Origin: Gordonia sp. 'Campus'
GTDB lineage: Bacteria; Actinomycetota; Actinomycetes; Mycobacteriales; Mycobacteriaceae
Assembly (NCBI RefSeq): GCF_022206305.1
Contig: NZ_JAKOIW010000004.1
Span: forward strand, 264,068 to 328,067
Direction of reading: 5' to 3'
DNA length: 64,000 nt
Part shown: positions 56,476 to 64,000 of the stretch, piece by piece
How positions within the stretch are numbered: position 1 is the stretch's first letter
Layout: the number at the start of each line of letters is the position of its first letter
Position numbers and translations under genes: made by a program
The notes under the pieces: generated by a model
Database searches by the model: none
Seen by the model: only the letters and a program-made list of their open reading frames with translations
Told to the model about the DNA's origin: nothing

Positions 56476-57342
56476 CTACGTGGTCGTGCGGACCGGCACC
56501 GCCACGTCGACCTCGGTCGTCTCGTCGTGCGAGGCGGGGCGACGATCGGGTGCGGTCCGTGCGTGCGTCAGGTACAGCGTCAGACCGACGAACGTCAGAC
56601 CGCCGACGAGATTGCCGATCACAGTGGGGATCTCGTTCCACACCAGATAGTCGGCGATCGAGAAGTCACCACCCAGCATGAGTCCTGACGGGAAGAGGAA
56701 CATGTTGACGATGGAATGCTCAAAGCCCATGTAGAAGAACAGCATGACGGGCATCCACATCGCGATCACCTTGCCCGGCAACGACGTCGACATCATCGCC
56801 CCGACCACACCGGTCGACACCATCCAGTTGCACAGCACCCCGCGGATGAACAGCGTCAGCATTCCGGCCGCTCCGTGCTCGGCGTAGCCGACGGTGCGGC
56901 TGTGCCCGATCTCCCCGAGCTGGCGTCCCACCTCATCGGGACCGACGCTGAACCCGTAGGTGAGGATCACCGCCATCATCACCGCGACCAGGATCGCCCC
57001 GAGGAGGTTGCCGATGAACACCAGACCGAAGTTGCGGAGCATGGACTTGACGGTGACGCCCCGGCGTCTGTCGATCAGCGCCAGCGGGACGAGGGTGAAC
57101 ACTCCGGTCAGCAGGTCGAAACCCATCAGGTAGAGCAACACGAATCCGACGGGGAACAGTAGCGCGCCGAGCAGCGGCTCCCCCGTCCGGACGGTCACCG
57201 TCACGGCGAACGCAGCGGCGAGGGCCAGGATCGCTCCCGCCATGAACGCCCGGATCAGGGTGTCGCGGGTCGACAGGAACACCTTCGCCTCGCCGGCGTC
57301 GATCATCTTCACCGCGAATTCAGACGGCTTCACATAGGACAT
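56476..57342 (-). CDS. Formate/nitrite transporter (FNT) family channel
   Basis: A 288-residue FNT channel with six helices. FVLLYLMGFDLLTGVFTLVPLALIDRR, FIGNLLGAILVAVMMA, VRGVLCNWMV-like RGVLCNWMVSTGV and GFEHSIVNMFLFPSGL (central His) are the family blocks. It conducts small monovalent anions such as formate or nitrite. It is divergent from cyanase, so cyanate or bicarbonate-linked transport is worth considering. ATG 57342 with GGAGAACC upstream. Confidence 0.9.
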   Translation of the reverse strand: MSYVKPSEFAVKMIDAGEAKVFLSTRDTLIRAFMAGAILALAAAFAVTVTVRTGEPLLGALLFPVGFVLLYLMGFDLLTGVFTLVPLALIDRRRGVTVKSMLRNFGLVFIGNLLGAILVAVMMAVILTYGFSVGPDEVGRQLGEIGHSRTVGYAEHGAAGMLTLFIRGVLCNWMVSTGVVGAMMSTSLPGKVIAMWMPVMLFFYMGFEHSIVNMFLFPSGLMLGGDFSIADYLVWNEIPTVIGNLVGGLTFVGLTLYLTHARTAPDRRPASHDETTEVDVAVPVRTTT

Positions 57343-57606
57343 GTGGTTCTCCTCGAACTCCTCAGTAGTCGCCCCATGGAAGCGGGGCCACATGTCCGCA
57401 CGGTGTCATCGGCGAGTCATCGTGTTACACCGGCCTCACTTCCCGAACCGTGACATGTGAAGTGTGCCCGGCACACACCAGCGGTGGCCCGCAGCACCAT
57501 TCGTGGGAATACTGACCGATGGCGCCGCGCCCGCACGACGTTCCGCGCCCGGCACGTCACCGCCAGCCGGCACCGTTTCACGTCCCACCACCGCGAGGAG
57601 AACACG

Positions 57607-58059
57607 ATGACCACCCCGATCATGCCGAAATCCGAAGCCGCGGAACTGATCAACTCGGCGCGCATCCGCCAGGGGCTCACCTGGGCGAGCATCGCCGACA
57701 CGATCGACGCGCCGCTCGTGTGGACGGTGGCGGCCCTGCTGGGCAAGCACCCGGTTCCCCCGGCGAAGGCCGCCACGGTGGTCGAACTCCTCGGCCTCGG
57801 GGAGGGTGTCGCGGAAAGCCTGCGGTTGCAGCCCACCCGGACACCTGACGAGGCGGCCACCAGCGACCCCACCATCTACCGCCTCTACGAGGCTCTCGAC
57901 GTATACGGACCGGCGCTGAAAGAACTCATCCACGAGGAGTTCGGCGACGGGATCATGAGCGCGATCAACTTCAAGATCGGGTTCGAGCGCCGCGCCGATC
58001 CGAACGGCGACCGCGTCGTCGTGACGTTCGACGGCAAGTTCCTCGACTACAACTGGTGA
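57607..58059 (+). CDS. cynS: Cyanase (cyanate hydratase)
   Basis: A 150-residue cyanase that converts cyanate and bicarbonate to ammonia and CO2. The N-terminal domain is HTH-like; the C-terminal catalytic segment has Arg and Glu in IYRLYEALDVYG and Ser in GDGIMSAINF, ending KFLDYNW as usual. GAGGAG precedes the ATG. It provides ammonia from cyanate, consistent with the urea-uptake and nucleobase genes nearby. Confidence 0.96.
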   Translation: MTTPIMPKSEAAELINSARIRQGLTWASIADTIDAPLVWTVAALLGKHPVPPAKAATVVELLGLGEGVAESLRLQPTRTPDEAATSDPTIYRLYEALDVYGPALKELIHEEFGDGIMSAINFKIGFERRADPNGDRVVVTFDGKFLDYNW

Positions 58060-58075
58060 CGCCCCGCCCCCGACG

Positions 58076-59644
58076 TCAGGCCCCCGCGGCCAGAGACCGC
58101 AGCGCCACCATCATGGAGGCGTAGACCGACGGTTCGGTCGGATCGAACCCGAGCACCACCCTGATGCGTTCCAGACGCTGATAGAGACTCTGCCTGCCGA
58201 TGTGCAGCACCTCGGCCGACCGTGTCGCACTGCATCCGTGCGCGAGATGCACCGCCAAGGTGCGCACGAGTTCGGTCGAGGCACGCTCGTCGTGAGCCGC
58301 CAGCGGCGCCGCCAGCGCGCTGAGCTCCGCGCGTACCGAGGGCTCCAACGTGCCGATCGCCTCGTCGACGAGCATCTCGCGCGCAGTGTGCACCCGGCGT
58401 CCTGCGCCGGCCGGTGACACCGCGGACGCGGCAAGACCCAGCTGCCGCGCGCACCTCCGCAGGGAGTCGGTCAGGGTTCTCGAGGCGTCCGCACCCGGGC
58501 GCGAACGGTCGATGCCCACGGGGTCGCCGACCACGATCGTCGTGCGTCCCAGCCCGGTGGATCGGGCCAGGCCGGACGCCACCCGCTCGACCGGATCGAC
58601 GTCGCCGGGACCGCCGACCGGTACCGAGACGAGCGCGTACACCGTCGCGTCGACAATGCTGCGGGCCATCGAATCGAAGGCGGCGGCCGCCACCGCGGCA
58701 TCGGCCATCCGCGGGTCGGGCGCCTCCGCGGCGAGCGGCACCAGCACCGACGGGCCGCCGACGGTGACACCCGCACCGGCAAGCCGAGTTTCGAGGTCGG
58801 CCCGACGCAGCGGACGCCCGTCGACAAGGTCCTCGACGAGCCTCGCCGCCAGCGCCGAACCACGCACGCCGGCGCGCGTCAACCCCACCGACACCGGTCC
58901 GGCGGCCGCTCTCAGGAGCGCCTCGGCATACGGAACCGTCGGTGCACCGGCACGTTCACCGACGACCAGACGCGCCAGCGACCGCCCCCTGCTGCGGACG
59001 GGCACCTCCGCCACCGCACGGTCGACGACGCGCCACGCGGCCGAGTCGTCGTCGACCCCGTGAGCGGACACGAGCGCGCCGGCCGCGGTCACGAGAACGA
59101 CCGGCGCGTCGAGCAGGTCGGCGAGATGCCCCAGCATGGGAGCGACCCCGGCACCGGCGGCGAGGTCGTCGTGCAGGGCGTCGTCGAGAAGTGCGCGCAT
59201 CCGTAGCTCGTCGACCTCACGTGCCGCGATCGAGGTGTTGACGGCTCGGCACACGTCGATGAACGGGACGACCGACCGGAGTTCGATGATCGGCAGCCGC
59301 GCGGCCGACCCCGCCCGCACCATCTCGTCCGGGACCTCGTCGAAGGTCCGCCCGACCTCGAAGGCGACGGCGGCCACCCCGCGCTCGGCCAGGTCGTGCA
59401 CGTAGTGCTTGCGAGTACCGCCGTCGAGCCCGCGCAGGCCGAGCCCCGTCGTGAGCAGCAACTCTCCGCCGGTCAGCAGCGGCCCGATCTCATAGATCTC
59501 GCTGGAATGGACCCAGCGCACGGGAACGTCGAGCCGGTCGTGGCCGCACAGGATTCTGGGATCCGCGGGTGCGAGCTGGTCTCGCAGGATCTGCCGCAGG
59601 GTCGGCGTCGACACCGTGCCGCCGCGCTCGGGACTGGAAATCAT
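58076..59644 (-). CDS. PucR-family transcriptional regulator
   Basis: A 522-residue activator-type regulator. The N-terminal purine-catabolism domain is seen as WVHSSEIYEIGPLLTGGELLLTTGLGL, and the C-terminal HTH_30 as LVRTLAVHLAHGCSATRSAEVLHIGRQSLYQRLERI. TAGTGT ends 6 nt before ATG 59644 on this strand, so it is leaderless. It is divergent from the deaminase/oxygenase pair, which it most likely controls in response to a nucleobase or its breakdown product. Confidence 0.9.
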   Translation of the reverse strand: MISSPERGGTVSTPTLRQILRDQLAPADPRILCGHDRLDVPVRWVHSSEIYEIGPLLTGGELLLTTGLGLRGLDGGTRKHYVHDLAERGVAAVAFEVGRTFDEVPDEMVRAGSAARLPIIELRSVVPFIDVCRAVNTSIAAREVDELRMRALLDDALHDDLAAGAGVAPMLGHLADLLDAPVVLVTAAGALVSAHGVDDDSAAWRVVDRAVAEVPVRSRGRSLARLVVGERAGAPTVPYAEALLRAAAGPVSVGLTRAGVRGSALAARLVEDLVDGRPLRRADLETRLAGAGVTVGGPSVLVPLAAEAPDPRMADAAVAAAAFDSMARSIVDATVYALVSVPVGGPGDVDPVERVASGLARSTGLGRTTIVVGDPVGIDRSRPGADASRTLTDSLRRCARQLGLAASAVSPAGAGRRVHTAREMLVDEAIGTLEPSVRAELSALAAPLAAHDERASTELVRTLAVHLAHGCSATRSAEVLHIGRQSLYQRLERIRVVLGFDPTEPSVYASMMVALRSLAAGA

Positions 59645-59731
59645 GGGTCGACACTATGCAAGGCGTCTACCGGGTGCAGCACGACGTTTTGTCAGTTGTC
59701 TCGACGCGGTGCGCACGGCACGCTCGACACC

Positions 59732-60235
59732 ATGACGCGCACGCTCCACGATCATGCCGACCTCGACCTCCCCGCACTGCTCGACGTCGCCGTCGAGGAG
59801 GCACTCACCGGTCTCGCCGAAGGCGGCATCCCGATCGGCGCGGCCCTGTTCGCCGCGGACGGCACTCTCCTCGGCCGTGGACACAACCGACGGGTGCAGG
59901 ACGACGACCCGTCGGCCCACGGCGAGACGGATGCGTTCCGGGCCGCCGGACGTCAGCGCGATTACGGTTCGACGATCATGGTGACCACGCTGTCGCCGTG
60001 CTGGTACTGCTCGGGTCTGATCAAGCAGTTCGGCATCGGCACGGTGGTCATCGGCGAACACACCTCGTTCTACGGCGGCGAGGACTGGTTGCGCGACAAC
60101 GCAGTTGACGTCATCGTGCTCGACGACCAGCGCTGCATCGACATGATGTCGACCTACATCGAGGCCAACCCGGCGGTGTGGAACGAGGACATCGGTCGGA
60201 CCGTCGACGAGGACGCCGCGGAGGGACGGTCATGA
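59732..60235 (+). CDS. Nucleoside/cytosine deaminase (CDA fold)
   Basis: A 167-residue zinc deaminase. HGETDAF supplies the first zinc ligand and catalytic Glu (HxE), and TLSPCWYCSGLI the PCxxC pair. The length and the EDWLRDNAVDV segment resemble the yeast-type cytosine deaminase/guanine deaminase branch. It releases ammonia from a base. ATGA overlap with the oxygenase gene. Confidence 0.92.
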   Translation: MTRTLHDHADLDLPALLDVAVEEALTGLAEGGIPIGAALFAADGTLLGRGHNRRVQDDDPSAHGETDAFRAAGRQRDYGSTIMVTTLSPCWYCSGLIKQFGIGTVVIGEHTSFYGGEDWLRDNAVDVIVLDDQRCIDMMSTYIEANPAVWNEDIGRTVDEDAAEGRS

Positions 60236-61218
60236 CCGGCAGTCCGATACACACGGTCGATCTGACCGCGTGGCGTTCGGGAGGGGCCGCAGCGGAATCC
60301 GTGTGCGCCGCGGTCGACGAGTCCCTGCAGAAGGCCGGCTTCCTGCTCGTCACGGGGCATGGACTCGATCCCGACCTTCCCGGCGCCCTCCGTGCCGCCG
60401 CCCGCCGGTTCTTCGCCCTGCCGTACGACGTCAAGGAACGGTATTCCGTCGGCGTCGGTGGTCGCGGTTGGATCGGGCCCGGCAAGGAGGCCAACGGCTT
60501 CTCCGAGGGCACCGAGACCCCGCCCGACCTGAAGGAGACATTCAGTTCGGGCGCGCAGACGCCGGTCGGGATCCCGGAGGTCGACGATTTCTGGTTCGCT
60601 CCCGATGTCTGGCCTACGGAGGTTCCCGAACTCCGCGAGTTGTTCACCGCGTGGACGAGTCAGATGAAGCGGCTCTCCGACGACCTGCTGGAGCTGATGG
60701 CCGCGGCACTGGGGCTCGGCGGTTCCGCTGATGCGGTCGACGCCAACCCTTTTCGCGGCTTGGCATCGAACCCGACGTGGACGTCCAACATCAATCACTA
60801 CCCGCCCCTGCACGACGTCGGCGCACCCGAGCCGGGCCAGTTCCGCATCGGTCCGCACACCGACTTCGGCACCGTCACCATTCTCGACCGCGAGCCGGGG
60901 GCTGGTGGGCTGCAGGTGTACAGCGACGACGGCGGTTGGGCCGACGCGCCCTGGGACCCCGAGGCGCTGACGGTGAACATCGGCGACATCCTCGAGTACT
61001 GGTCGGCAGGACGATGGCCGGCGGGACGACACCGCGTGCTGCCCCCGCAGCCCGACGCACCCGCGGAGGACCTGGTGTCGCTGATCTACTTCTACGAACT
61101 CGACCACGACGCCACGGTCGTCCCGGTGTCCCCGCCGATCGGGCGACGGTCGGGACTGCCCCCGGTGGTCTCTGGGGACTTCATCAGACAACGCCTGGAC
61201 GCGATCACCGTCGGGTGA
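60232..61218 (+). CDS. 2-oxoglutarate/Fe(II) dioxygenase (IPNS family)
   Basis: A 328-residue oxygenase of the isopenicillin N synthase-like family. The N-terminal DIOX_N segment is GFLLVTGHGLD; the Fe ligands are HTDFG and the later His in RHRVLPP, and the 2OG-binding Arg is probably in the following helix strand. Coupled to the deaminase by ATGA, in a PucR-controlled unit. This suggests hydroxylation of a nucleobase or related compound, comparable in principle to fungal thymine or xanthine dioxygenases; substrate inference only. Confidence 0.88.
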   Translation: MTGSPIHTVDLTAWRSGGAAAESVCAAVDESLQKAGFLLVTGHGLDPDLPGALRAAARRFFALPYDVKERYSVGVGGRGWIGPGKEANGFSEGTETPPDLKETFSSGAQTPVGIPEVDDFWFAPDVWPTEVPELRELFTAWTSQMKRLSDDLLELMAAALGLGGSADAVDANPFRGLASNPTWTSNINHYPPLHDVGAPEPGQFRIGPHTDFGTVTILDREPGAGGLQVYSDDGGWADAPWDPEALTVNIGDILEYWSAGRWPAGRHRVLPPQPDAPAEDLVSLIYFYELDHDATVVPVSPPIGRRSGLPPVVSGDFIRQRLDAITVG

Positions 61219-61233
61219 GCTCGGGCGCGTCGA

Positions 61234-62208
61234 TCAGGCCGCTTCGCGCATGACCCCGATGTGGCGGACCGTTCCGGAGATGCCGGGGATCTGTTTGACC
61301 GGCGTCCAGGTGCGCATGCCGTCGGTGCTGTCGGAGTACAGGTATCGGCCGTTCCGGTAGGCATCGAGATACATCCGCCAGGCGCCGTTCGGAAGCTGGA
61401 CGACGGCCGGACCTTCCACGAGCAGACCCCAGTTGCCCGGCGGCACGAACCGGTACGGCCCCAGCAACGACGCCGCGACCGCGTGCTGGATGAACTTCTT
61501 CGTCTCGTTTTTGGTGAACGCGTGGTAGGTCGGGCCCACCTTGATGACCGTGGTGTCGATGTGGTCCGCGCCGATGCTCAGCAGCGGGACGGGCGGGCTC
61601 CACATCCGCAACCCGGGATCGAGGGCCGTCATCACATAGGGAACGAAGCCACCACCGGTCGACATCGACAGGATGACGTTGACCCGACCGCCTTCGACGA
61701 ACCATTCGGGGGCCCAGGCCTTGGTCGTGAACGGCGACAACGACGGACCGTCACTCGAACCCGCCGACCCGGAGGACCCGGGCCCGCTCGACGAACCGAA
61801 TCCCCTGCCGTCACCCGTGCCCGGCAGGAACGCACAGCACAGCGGCACCGGCCAGTTGTAGAGGAAGTTCCAGGTGATGCGGTCGCGGCTGCGCGCGAAA
61901 CCGATGTTCGCACCGTCGGCGGTCGTGTACGTCACGTAGTACCAGCCGTCGGTGTGCCGGAAGATGCTCGCATCGCGGACGTACCCCGTCGGCGGGCGGT
62001 AGGCGGACTTGCGCACCATCCGGTACTCGAGCCCGTCGGTCGATTCGTACACATCCATGTCGCGTGCGCTCGAGTTGCTGAAGGCCACCATCGTGTACCG
62101 CCAGCCCGTGGGGGCGGCATCGCTGCCGCCCGGCGTCGGGACGAGCAGTCCCGCCATGGCGAACAGCAGCACGAGGGCCGAGACCGCGGTCCGCTGGGAA
62201 ACGTTCAC
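61234..62208 (-). CDS. Secreted GH43-like beta-propeller protein
   Basis: A 324-residue exported protein: signal peptide LVLLFAMAGLLVPTPGGSDAAP, then five-blade propeller-type repeats (SARDMDVYESTDGLEYRMV; RDASIFRHTDGWYYVTYTT; KAWAPEWFVEGGRVNVILS; LVEGPAVVQLPNGAWRMYLD). The conserved acidic positions in RDAS, APEW and EGPA resemble GH43-type furanosidases. A Gly/Ser-rich insert interrupts the second blade. In this order arabinan of the envelope is a reasonable substrate, but this is inferred. Confidence 0.75.
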   Translation of the reverse strand: MNVSQRTAVSALVLLFAMAGLLVPTPGGSDAAPTGWRYTMVAFSNSSARDMDVYESTDGLEYRMVRKSAYRPPTGYVRDASIFRHTDGWYYVTYTTADGANIGFARSRDRITWNFLYNWPVPLCCAFLPGTGDGRGFGSSSGPGSSGSAGSSDGPSLSPFTTKAWAPEWFVEGGRVNVILSMSTGGGFVPYVMTALDPGLRMWSPPVPLLSIGADHIDTTVIKVGPTYHAFTKNETKKFIQHAVAASLLGPYRFVPPGNWGLLVEGPAVVQLPNGAWRMYLDAYRNGRYLYSDSTDGMRTWTPVKQIPGISGTVRHIGVMREAA

Positions 62209-62276
62209 CGCAGCAGTATCGGGGACGATCGCCGGCGATGGGCGACTTTGCGGCGAACACGTGACGCCGCGGACGC

Positions 62277-62314
62277 GACGGCCGCACGGGCCAGGTGGGC
62301 GCCGTGCGGCCGTC
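62277..62314 (-). terminator. Intrinsic terminator of the small peptide gene
   Basis: A perfect 13-bp stem (62277-62289 with 62302-62314) and 12-nt loop, located 34 nt downstream of the 26-residue peptide gene on the minus strand. Confidence 0.7.
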
Positions 62315-62348
62315 AGCGATGATTCAGACCCGAAAGGCCCTCGTCGAG

Positions 62349-62429
62349 CTAGCTTCCGTTGGCGTAGAGCGCCAGGAGCGGACCGATGAAGGCGAGCAAT
62401 GCGGTGAGACCGAGTTCAGACGAGGACAC
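62349..62429 (-). CDS. 26-residue hydrophobic peptide
   Basis: A very short frame: GTG start, residues MSSSELGLTALLAF then IGPLLALYANGS and TAG. AAAGG stands 6 nt upstream of the start at the ideal spacing, and a strong terminator follows. The peptide is one hydrophobic helix with a polar N-terminus, long enough to span or lie on a membrane. It could be a membrane-active or signalling peptide, a toxin, or a small subunit. Too short for similarity reasoning. Confidence 0.55.
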   Translation of the reverse strand: MSSSELGLTALLAFIGPLLALYANGS

Positions 62430-62593
62430 TGGATACCTTTCGACATGAGACAACTCCGACGACCGGTGAACCCGACTGCGCTCACCGGCCAGGCAACACC
62501 ATCCCATGCCGCGATTCGTTTGTCACGCAAATGAGCGACAAGATCCGCTCGCGCACAGAGTATTTGAGCAAACCGAGCGGCCATTCGTCTGAG

Positions 62594-63145
62594 TCAGACG
62601 TCCAAGTCGGGTCGTAGTCTCGACGCCCGCAATCGCCTGTCGAGATCGGCCATCAAACGCGAACCCCGCGACGCGCCGCCGCGTGATTCGGGGTACCGGC
62701 ACAGCACGTCGACGAGCTCGGGCGGTGTCCGTCGGCAGACGACCTCGATCATCTCGCTTCCGACAACCGGGTCGCCGCCGCTCTCGAGTTCGGCGACAAG
62801 GGCCCGGTTCGCCGCGGCCCGAAGGATGTGCCCGACCTGATGCGCTTTCGCGATCGGATGCAGATAGGCGGCCGCAGCGGCGTCACCAGCGGATTGTGCG
62901 GCCAGTCGCGCGGCCTCCGACGGCGCGGCCTTGGCGGCACGGTGCGCCTCGAAGGCCGCGGTCCGCTGCCGGGCGGACCTGGGAGCGCCGCCGACGAATT
63001 GACGCGCCGCCTCGATCGCCGCACGCGGGCGCTCGTCGCCGGGCTGCGCTCGCTCGAAGACCGGCAGCACTTCCGTGGCCCACTGGGTGGCGTAACGCAC
63101 GACGACGCGCAGGTCGTCGTCGGTCAACTCGAAGTCCGCGGCCAT
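62594..63145 (-). CDS. Imm-5-like (putative immunity) protein
   Basis: A 183-residue mostly helical Ala-rich protein. VLPVFERAQPGDERPRAAIEAARQFVGG and AAFEAHRAAKAA resemble the putative immunity (Imm-5-like) domain found next to polymorphic toxins, although no toxin is seen here. A C-terminal 60-residue segment is extra. TACCGT ends 7 nt before ATG 63145 (probably leaderless). The function label is only a family resemblance. Confidence 0.6.
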   Translation of the reverse strand: MAADFELTDDDLRVVVRYATQWATEVLPVFERAQPGDERPRAAIEAARQFVGGAPRSARQRTAAFEAHRAAKAAPSEAARLAAQSAGDAAAAAYLHPIAKAHQVGHILRAAANRALVAELESGGDPVVGSEMIEVVCRRTPPELVDVLCRYPESRGGASRGSRLMADLDRRLRASRLRPDLDV

Positions 63146-63167
63146 CGGGCGAACGGTAGCAGCGTCC

Positions 63168-63758
63168 TCACCCGGTCGTGGGCACCCCGCCACCACCGGG
63201 GTCGCGGAGCATCGAATGTACGACGAGCCCATCATCGACCGGAGTTGTTGCGGTGACGACGAATCCGGACCGTTCGTAGATCATCACGTTGCGAGAGTCG
63301 GAGGTCTCGAGCGCAACTCTCACCCCCGGCGGATTCATCTCGTCGACGACGGCCAACCCGGCTCGCACCAGCGCGCTCCCCAGACCTCGACCCTGGTTGT
63401 CCGGGTGGACGCCGAGTGTCGCAAGATTCCAGGCGCCCTCGGGAGGCGCGGGAGTGTGAGCCCGGGCTACCGCGATCAATCGGTCGCCGTGCAGGTCGGC
63501 CACCTCTGTCTGGAACTGTTCGTCCGGCTCCGGCGTATCCGGGGGCAGCAGCGCGACCACACCGGACAGATCCTGGGTGACCAGCACGATTCCGTGATCG
63601 ACGGCGAATCCCAGATACATCCGTTGAAGACGTTGCAGCCGATCCGCATAACCGTCGGCCGGGATGGACCATCGTGTCCAGGGATAGGCGTCGAAAGCCG
63701 CCGCGAGAGCGCGGGCCGCATCGTCGAGATCCGCGGCGGTTGCGTAGTCGATGAAAAT
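63168..63758 (-). CDS. GNAT acetyltransferase with non-standard start
   Basis: A GNAT N-acetyltransferase of about 196 residues. The acetyl-CoA loop is LGVHPDNQGRGLGSALV and the last part IYERSGFVVTATTPVDD is typical. The domain's N-terminal part (ATAADLDDAARALAAAFDAYPW) is encoded upstream of the first ATG (63620), in frame, with no ATG, GTG or TTG before it. The best start is ATT 63758 (or ATC 63752), just after CAGGGAC. A strong -10 TATAGT lies at about 63805-63810. Either a rare start codon is used, or the start was lost. Confidence 0.7.
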   Translation of the reverse strand: MFIDYATAADLDDAARALAAAFDAYPWTRWSIPADGYADRLQRLQRMYLGFAVDHGIVLVTQDLSGVVALLPPDTPEPDEQFQTEVADLHGDRLIAVARAHTPAPPEGAWNLATLGVHPDNQGRGLGSALVRAGLAVVDEMNPPGVRVALETSDSRNVMIYERSGFVVTATTPVDDGLVVHSMLRDPGGGGVPTTG

Positions 63759-63917
63759 GTCCCTGCCCGCGCGAGTTACGTTGGTGCCGGTGATCGGCGG
63801 ATCACTATACCGTGGAGGCGCATTCGTTCGACAACGTTTTTTTGTGTGGAGACGCGTCTCGGGAAATCCGTTGCACGTAGGTCAGAAACACCTGAGACGC
63901 GGCGTGGAGCTTGCCAG

Positions 63918-63934
63918 GAAATCCGCAGGATTTC
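63918..63934. promoter_or_regulatory. Inverted repeat near the window end
   Basis: A perfect 7-3-7 palindrome (GAAATCC-GCA-GGATTTC); a further GGAAATCC half lies near 63862. It stands about 40 nt before a possible plus-strand start at 63974 and looks like a regulator site. Confidence 0.4.
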
Positions 63935-64000
63935 TGTAGCTCTACTCACATCGGGCCCGGGCATCGTTGTGGCGTGAACACGCCCCAGACCCCCATGCCC

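Noticed and set aside
63974..64000. Possible gene start (GTG AAC ACG) at the window end
   Set aside because: Only nine codons are visible and there is no clear ribosome site, so it cannot be supported, although the upstream inverted repeat is suggestive.

Overview
The window is high-GC chromosomal DNA from a mycolic-acid actinobacterium (order Mycobacteriales), most likely Gordonia or a close relative. The support is mycothiol biosynthesis (mshB), lpqW next to typA, a resuscitation-promoting factor, a DUF222/HNH protein, GTG starts, translationally coupled ATGA/GTGA junctions and many leaderless promoters. The genus is inferred, not proven. No rRNA, tRNA, CRISPR array, insertion sequence or prophage was recognised, and the gene content looks like stable chromosome.

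Layout. 1-1.2 kb: a short Cys-rich leader ORF, cysteine dioxygenase and a rhodanese. 1.2-10.6 kb (minus strand): typA, lpqW, mshB, a small membrane gene and then the place where relatives carry fbiC (F420/FO synthase). Here that place holds three coupled genes: a CofH-like protein without its radical-SAM cysteines, a Baeyer-Villiger-type flavin monooxygenase, and an intact CofG. 10.7-15.6 kb: a 58-residue Cys-rich protein, an EamA exporter and a thiamine-type ABC importer. 16-20.5 kb: related secreted proteins, a lipase-like protein without its catalytic serine, and a YhhN membrane protein. 20.5-25.5 kb: an HhH-GPD protein, a decapeptide-repeat protein, DUF222/HNH and a beta-propeller protein. 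25.7-36.8 kb: lipid and acyl-CoA metabolism (WS/DGAT-like, DszC/SfnB-like, thiolase-crotonase fusion, two acyl-CoA dehydrogenases, enoyl-CoA hydratase, Old Yellow Enzyme). 36.9-38.9 kb: a TetR/P450 pair with clear operators. 39-41 kb: Rpf, small proteins and a YiiX-like protein. 41-42.6 kb: TetR and an SDR. 42.6-47.6 kb: urtABCDE urea importer. 47.9-53.7 kb: MpaB-type oxygenase, TetR, MFS, TetR and a drug-type ABC exporter. 53.7-58 kb: AhpD-like, DUF2339, FNT channel and cyanase. 58-61.2 kb: PucR, nucleoside deaminase and 2OG-Fe(II) oxygenase. 61.2-64 kb: a GH43-like secreted protein, a 26-residue hydrophobic peptide, an Imm-5-like protein and a GNAT with no standard start codon.

How the genes work together. 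Urea import, cyanase, FNT and the PucR/deaminase set all point to scavenging nitrogen from small molecules. The acyl-CoA genes, P450, Old Yellow Enzyme and two oxygenases fit a hydrophobic-substrate degrader. The strongest candidate for something undescribed is the remodelled fbiC locus: a CofH pseudoenzyme and a flavin monooxygenase are translationally coupled to an intact CofG radical-SAM enzyme, at the position where the fused FO synthase normally sits.

All family assignments come from reading motifs; no database search was run.
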